Below, piece after piece: positions 60,262-64,000 of a stretch of DNA of 64,000 nucleotides. The DNA comes from Bradyrhizobium sp. BR13661. Lineage in GTDB: Bacteria > Pseudomonadota > Alphaproteobacteria > Rhizobiales > Xanthobacteraceae. The notes under the pieces are model-generated. The model ran no database searches, was not told the DNA's origin, and saw only the letters and a program-made list of their open reading frames with translations. The position numbers were made by a program, and so were the translations under genes. Position 1 is the first letter of the stretch, and the number at the start of each line of letters is the position of its first letter. Location of the stretch: contig NZ_JARXWB010000001.1 in assembly GCF_029892425.1 (NCBI RefSeq), positions 372,001-436,000 of the forward strand, given 5' to 3'.

Positions 60262-61044
60262 ATGTCGTTTCGCCCCGCCCTGATCCTCGCAACCGTGCTC
60301 GCCGCGTGGTCGGCCGCAGCAGGCGCCGAGACCATCAAGATCGGCGTGACGCCGGGTCCGCATGCCCAGATCCTGGAGGCCGTGAAGCCGATCGCCGCCA
60401 AGCAGGGGCTCGACATCCAGCTGATCGAGTTCTCCGACTACGTCGTGCCGAACGCGGCGCTCGATGCCGGCGAGATCCAGGCCAATTCGTTCCAGAATCA
60501 GCCTTACCTCGACAACCAAAAAGCCGACCGCGGCTACAAGATCGAGTCCGTCGGGCTCACCGTGAACTTCCCGATCGGCGTCTATTCGAAGAAGCACAAG
60601 GCCTTCGCGGACATCCCCGAGGGCGGCAAGGTCTCGATCCCGAACGATCCCACCAACGGCGGCCGCGTCCTGCTGCTGTTGCGCGACAAGGGCGTGATCA
60701 AGCTGAAGGATGGTACGGGCTTCAAGCCGACGGTGCTCGATATCACCGAGAATCCGAAGAAGCTGAAATTCATCGAGGTCGACGCGGCGCAGGCGCCGCG
60801 CGCGCTCGACGACGTCGACGCCGCGGCGATCAACACCAATTATGCAACCCAGGCGGGCCTCGATCCGGTCAAGGATCCGATCCTGCGCGAGGACCCGAAG
60901 GGCCCCTATGTCAACCTGATCGCGGTGCGCAGCGCCGACAAGGACAAGCCCTGGGTCAAGATCCTGGTCGACAGCTACCACACGCCCGAGGTCAAGGAAT
61001 TCGTCCTCACCAAGTTCAAGGGCGCGGTGCTGCCGAGCTGGTAG
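60262..61044 (+). CDS. MetQ/NlpA-type binding protein, orphan
   Basis: 260 residues. Signal peptide about 1-20 (L-I-L-A-T-V-L-A-A-W-S-A-A-A-G-A) without a lipobox cysteine, so soluble in the periplasm, unlike E. coli MetQ. Family features: KIGVTPGPHAQILEAVKP, IEFSDYVVPNAALDAGEI, NSFQNQPYLD, SIPNDPTNGGRVL and INTNYATQAGLDP. Methionine or a related sulfur ligand. No metN or metI gene is adjacent. GGAG lies 6 nt before this ATG; an ATG 12 nt earlier is the alternative. Confidence 0.9.
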   Translation: MSFRPALILATVLAAWSAAAGAETIKIGVTPGPHAQILEAVKPIAAKQGLDIQLIEFSDYVVPNAALDAGEIQANSFQNQPYLDNQKADRGYKIESVGLTVNFPIGVYSKKHKAFADIPEGGKVSIPNDPTNGGRVLLLLRDKGVIKLKDGTGFKPTVLDITENPKKLKFIEVDAAQAPRALDDVDAAAINTNYATQAGLDPVKDPILREDPKGPYVNLIAVRSADKDKPWVKILVDSYHTPEVKEFVLTKFKGAVLPSW

Positions 61045-61183
61045 GCAGCCTGCCTGGCCGAAGGTCTAGCCAAAGGTCTAGCAGAGGGGCGCGATCCCGG
61101 CGGGCAGCCTTGCGCATTGCCCGCTTGTCTCGGGCCGCGGCAACCGACATCATCGGGGCCCATTCTCGCCCGACAGGGGTCGT

Positions 61184-62218
61184 ATGAAACGCTTTGCCAA
61201 CCTGAAACGCCTGGGATTCTTCACGCGGCTTCTCGATGAAGCTCCGCCGGCCGAGCGCTATCGCTTCGCCGCCGAGCAGATCGTGCGCGCCGAAAAGGCC
61301 GGGCTCGATTCCGCGTGGATCGCGCAGCATCATTTTCACGAGCGCGAGGGCGGCCTGCCGTCGCCCTTCACCTTCCTCGGCTATGTCGCGGCCCAGACCT
61401 CGCGCATCCGCCTCGGCACCGGCATCGTCACCCTGCCGCTGGAGAGCGCGGTGCGGGTGGCGGAGGACGCCGCGGTGCTCGACCTTCTCTGCAATGGCCG
61501 GTTCGAGCTGGGCGTCGGCACCGGCGGCAATCCGTCGGCCTTCGCCGCCTTCGGCCTTGACGGCACCCAGCGCAACGAGATCTTTGCGCGCAATCTTGAG
61601 GTCGTCCGCAAGGCCCTGACCGGCAAGCCGCTCGACGGCGGCGACACGCTCTATCCGCAGCGGCCACAACTGGACAAGCGCATCTGGCAGGCGACCTTTT
61701 CGGTGGCGGGCGGCGCGCGCGCCGGCAAGGCCGGCGATGGCCTCTTGCTCTCGCGGACCCAGCCGCGGGCCAAGGAGGCGCCAAATGCCACGCTCGCCGA
61801 CATCCAGAACCCGATCATCGATGCCTATCTCGCCGCGCTGCCGCCGGGTGCCGAGCCACGCATCATGGCCTCGCGCAGCGTCTTCGTCGCCGACGATCAT
61901 CGCGAGGCGATGCGGCTTGCCGATATCGGCCTGCGTCGTGCACTGCCGCAGTTCATGAAGAGCGGGCACCTTCCTCCGGGCGAGACGCTGGAGGAGATGA
62001 TCACGGCGTTCGACACCCATGTCGGCGGTGCTGACGAGGTCATCGCCTCGTTGCGATCAGACGCGACGCTGGATCGGATCACCGATCTGGTCTTCCAGGT
62101 CCACTCCGTCGATGCGCCGCACCCTTACGTCCTGCGCTCGATCGAGCTGGTGGCGGACAAGGTCGCACCCGCGCTGGGCTGGACCAGGACTGCGCCCGAA
62201 GTGGCGCTGGCGGGCTAG
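61184..62218 (+). CDS. Luciferase-like FMN-dependent monooxygenase
   Basis: 344 residues, LLM-class TIM barrel: KRLGFFTRLLDEAPPAER, DSAWIAQHHFHEREGG, RIRLGTGIVTLPLESAVRVAEDAAVLD, GRFELGVGTGGNP. Resembles the KPN_01858-type family that occurs with CMD/AhpD-like proteins and ABC transporters. Needs reduced FMN from a reductase encoded elsewhere. Followed by two AhpD-like genes (29 and 15 nt gaps), which look like one operon; substrate perhaps an organosulfur or branched compound (inference). Confidence 0.88.
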   Translation: MKRFANLKRLGFFTRLLDEAPPAERYRFAAEQIVRAEKAGLDSAWIAQHHFHEREGGLPSPFTFLGYVAAQTSRIRLGTGIVTLPLESAVRVAEDAAVLDLLCNGRFELGVGTGGNPSAFAAFGLDGTQRNEIFARNLEVVRKALTGKPLDGGDTLYPQRPQLDKRIWQATFSVAGGARAGKAGDGLLLSRTQPRAKEAPNATLADIQNPIIDAYLAALPPGAEPRIMASRSVFVADDHREAMRLADIGLRRALPQFMKSGHLPPGETLEEMITAFDTHVGGADEVIASLRSDATLDRITDLVFQVHSVDAPHPYVLRSIELVADKVAPALGWTRTAPEVALAG

Positions 62219-62247
62219 TCGGCGTTGATGGAATTGCACGAGGCTGA

Positions 62248-62844
62248 ATGATGACGGATATCATCGACAAACTTGCGGGCATCGAACCGGGATCGGCGCT
62301 GGACGCCCTTCGCGCAAAACGCCTGCAGGCGCGCGAGAACGCGCAGAAGAGCTATCTCTCGCTGTTCGAGCCGATCGACGCCGGCGACGTCTCGCTGCTC
62401 GAGCGCGCCGCGGTCGCCGCCTTCGTGACCGGGCTGCATGGCGAGTCCCCCGTTGCGACCTTCTATCGCGACAAGCTTGCGGCGACCACGGGTGGTGCGG
62501 CGCTGCTTGAAGCCGTCGATGCCGAGATCGCGCGGGGCAAGACCTCGGGTCCGTATGGATCGTTTCCCGCTGGTCCGCTCTCGGTCGAGAACACGGCCGG
62601 CCTCATTTTTCGCGTGAGTGCGGCGAGCAAATCGGCACTCGGTCCGCGGCTCGCCGCGGCACTTGAGCATGCGCATCTGCTGGTGTTCCGGCCGCGCGAT
62701 GCGGCGTCCAGCGACATGAAGGCGCTGCTCGCCGCCGGCTGGTCGAACACCGGCATCGTCACCTTCTCCCAACTCGTCGCGTTCCTGTCGTTTCAGGTGC
62801 GGGTCGTCAGCGGCTTGCGCACGCTTGCCGCCGCGAACGCATAA
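62248..62844 (+). CDS. CMD-domain protein (Avi_7170-type)
   Basis: 198 residues. Partner of the luciferase-like gene. Carboxymuconolactone-decarboxylase-like helical fold without the CxxC redox pair: V-S-L-L-E-R-A-A-V-A-A-F-V-T-G-L, W-S-N-T-G-I-V-T-F-S-Q-L-V-A-F-L-S-F-Q-V-R-V-V-S-G-L. Family function unknown. A second in-frame ATG follows the first. Confidence 0.8.
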   Translation: MMTDIIDKLAGIEPGSALDALRAKRLQARENAQKSYLSLFEPIDAGDVSLLERAAVAAFVTGLHGESPVATFYRDKLAATTGGAALLEAVDAEIARGKTSGPYGSFPAGPLSVENTAGLIFRVSAASKSALGPRLAAALEHAHLLVFRPRDAASSDMKALLAAGWSNTGIVTFSQLVAFLSFQVRVVSGLRTLAAANA

Positions 62845-62859
62845 GAGGAGGCCGCAATC

Positions 62860-63438
62860 ATGAGCGCCACCGTCAATCCGCCTGATGTCTTCACCCAGGA
62901 CGAGCTCGGCTGGGTGTCCTGGATCGAGCCGCTGCCCGAGGCCGAGCTGACCGAGCGCCATTTCAACGGCCTGGTCGATCGCGCTCGCGCCAAGTCGGAA
63001 TATTTCCGCCTGCTGGTGCGCGACCCCGAGGTGCTGGAAGCCCGCACCAAGACCGACAAGGACATCTTCTACAACGTCGCCGACGGACTGCCGCGCGCCG
63101 AGCGTGAGCTCGCGGCGGCCGCCACCTCGCGCTACAACGGCTGCATCTATTGCGCCTCGGTGCATGCGCGCTTCGCCAGCACCTATTCCAAGCGCCGCGA
63201 GGACGTGCAGAAGCTGCTCGATGAGGGCGTCAAGGCCGATCTCGGCCAGCGTTGGAACGCGGTGGTCAAGGCGTCGGTCGCGCTGGCGTCGACGCCGATC
63301 GCGTTCGGCCCGGACAATATCGCGGAGCTGTGGAAGGCCGGCCTCGACGACGCCGAGATTGTCGACGTCATCAACGGCGCCTCGTTCTTCAACTGGGCTA
63401 ACCGGCTGATGCTGTCGCTCGGCGAGCCCTCGAAATAG
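62860..63438 (+). CDS. Alkylhydroperoxidase (AhpD)-like protein (Avi_7169-type)
   Basis: 192 residues. AhpD-type peroxidase fold with the redox motif Y-N-G-C-I-Y-C-A-S-V-H (CxxC plus His) near residue 90-98 and N-G-A-S-F-F-N-W-A-N-R at the C-terminus. Likely detoxifies peroxide by-products of the neighbouring flavin monooxygenase. GAGGAGG lies before the ATG. Confidence 0.85.
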   Translation: MSATVNPPDVFTQDELGWVSWIEPLPEAELTERHFNGLVDRARAKSEYFRLLVRDPEVLEARTKTDKDIFYNVADGLPRAERELAAAATSRYNGCIYCASVHARFASTYSKRREDVQKLLDEGVKADLGQRWNAVVKASVALASTPIAFGPDNIAELWKAGLDDAEIVDVINGASFFNWANRLMLSLGEPSK

Positions 63439-63499
63439 GCAATCTCACCGGCACAAGACTTGCTGCTTGTTGTCAACACCTGACTGGATGGAGCCGTGC

Positions 63500-64000
63500 A
63501 TGAGCAACATCAATCGCCGAACCCTGGTCAAGGGCTCGCTCGCCGCCGCAATCGCGGGAACGACATTCTCGCGCGCCGCCTTCGCCGACGCTGATCCGAT
63601 CCTGCTCGGCGTCAGCGGTCCCCTCACGGGGCCGAACGCGCAATACGGCACGCAATGGAAGCAGGGCTTTGATCTCGCGCTCGACGAGATCACGGCCGCC
63701 GGCGGCATCAACGGCCGCGCGCTCGCCTATATCTTCGAGGACAGCCAGAGCGATCCGCGGCAATCGGTCGCGATTGCGCAGAAATTCGTCTCCGATCCCA
63801 GGATCGTGCTGGAGCTCGGCGATTTCTCCAGCCCCGCCTCGATGGCGGCCTCGCCGATCTATCAGCGCGGCGGCCTCGTGCAGTTCGGCTTCACCAATTC
63901 GCACCCTGATTTCACCAAGGGCGGCGACTTCATGTGGAGCACCTCGGTCAGCCAGGCCGACGAGCAGCCGCTGCTCGCGCGCTATGCGGTGAAGAGCCTG
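63500..64000 (+). CDS. Branched-chain-type ABC binding protein, 5' part only
   Basis: 167 codons visible, running off the window. Signal with N-R-R-T-L-V-K-G-S-L-A-A-A-I-A-G, possibly twin-arginine. Then PILLGVSGPLTGPNAQYG, G-F-D-L-A-L-D-E-I-T-A-A-G-G-I-N-G-R and F-E-D-S-Q-S-D-P-R-Q-S-V, typical of LivK-like (peripla_BP_6) proteins. Probably starts a transporter belonging with the luciferase-like monooxygenase operon. Confidence 0.9.
   Translation, partial: MSNINRRTLVKGSLAAAIAGTTFSRAAFADADPILLGVSGPLTGPNAQYGTQWKQGFDLALDEITAAGGINGRALAYIFEDSQSDPRQSVAIAQKFVSDPRIVLELGDFSSPASMAASPIYQRGGLVQFGFTNSHPDFTKGGDFMWSTSVSQADEQPLLARYAVKSL

Overview
The window is high-GC DNA with alphaproteobacterial gene content, most like Bradyrhizobium or a close relative (Nitrobacteraceae). 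The pointers are FNR/FixK-type palindromes before many genes, ABC transporters with periplasmic binding proteins, bacterial inositol genes, and an intergenic repeat at about 35.1-35.8 kb that I recall from Bradyrhizobium genomes. Species assignment is inference. I saw no rRNA, tRNA, CRISPR array or intact insertion sequence.

Region 1 (1 to about 29.4 kb) is a low-oxygen/dormancy stress island. It holds pfkB, a GH1 beta-glucosidase, an agarase-like hydrolase, PEP synthase, CbpA/CbpM, a nitroreductase, an isoaspartyl methyltransferase/erythromycin-esterase fusion, an HtrA protease, a phasin-like protein, four CBS proteins (three with a BON domain), a host-attachment-type protein, a tandem Usp, a beta-CASP RNase/PRPP synthetase/AMP-phosphorylase operon, a dihaem cytochrome c, Hsp20, a solo GroEL with ChaB, an extra FtsH, an alcohol dehydrogenase and several small proteins. 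Nine exact TTGA-N6-TCAA palindromes and two one-base variants lie in its intergenic gaps, often midway between divergent genes. The gene content strikingly resembles the mycobacterial DosR dormancy regulon, but apparently under FNR/FixK control. One palindrome has no gene behind it; instead it precedes a hairpin and a strong terminator, suggesting a FixK-dependent small RNA of about 70 nt.

Region 2 (29.4 to 35.8 kb) is a patchwork: a VOC protein, an aldo/keto reductase, a broken second copy of the VOC gene, a large AT-richer gene for a 1114-residue protein with a possible nuclease-like N-terminus (candidate defence gene), and about 640 bp of dispersed-repeat-like DNA.

Region 3 (35.8 to 41.1 kb) has a YfcE-type phosphoesterase and a divergent inositol cluster: iolG with an inositol-phosphatase-like gene on one side, iolD and iolE on the other.

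Region 4 (41.2 to 51.4 kb) is one long plus-strand set: a binding protein, two permeases, a small membrane protein and two ATPases, coupled by 4-8 bp overlaps to DhaL, DhaM, HPr, enzyme I, a helix-turn-helix protein and DhaK. It looks like a complete uptake-and-phosphorylation route for dihydroxyacetone or a related triose/polyol, with its own PTS phosphoryl relay. Repeated GTTTAGT sites lie upstream.

Region 5 (51.4 to 64 kb) holds two sugar-type permeases with a family-5 binding protein but no ATPase, a BisC-type molybdoenzyme, a TetR/MATE pair around a long palindromic operator, an orphan MetQ-like protein, a luciferase-like monooxygenase with two AhpD-like partners, and the start of a branched-chain-type binding protein running off the end.
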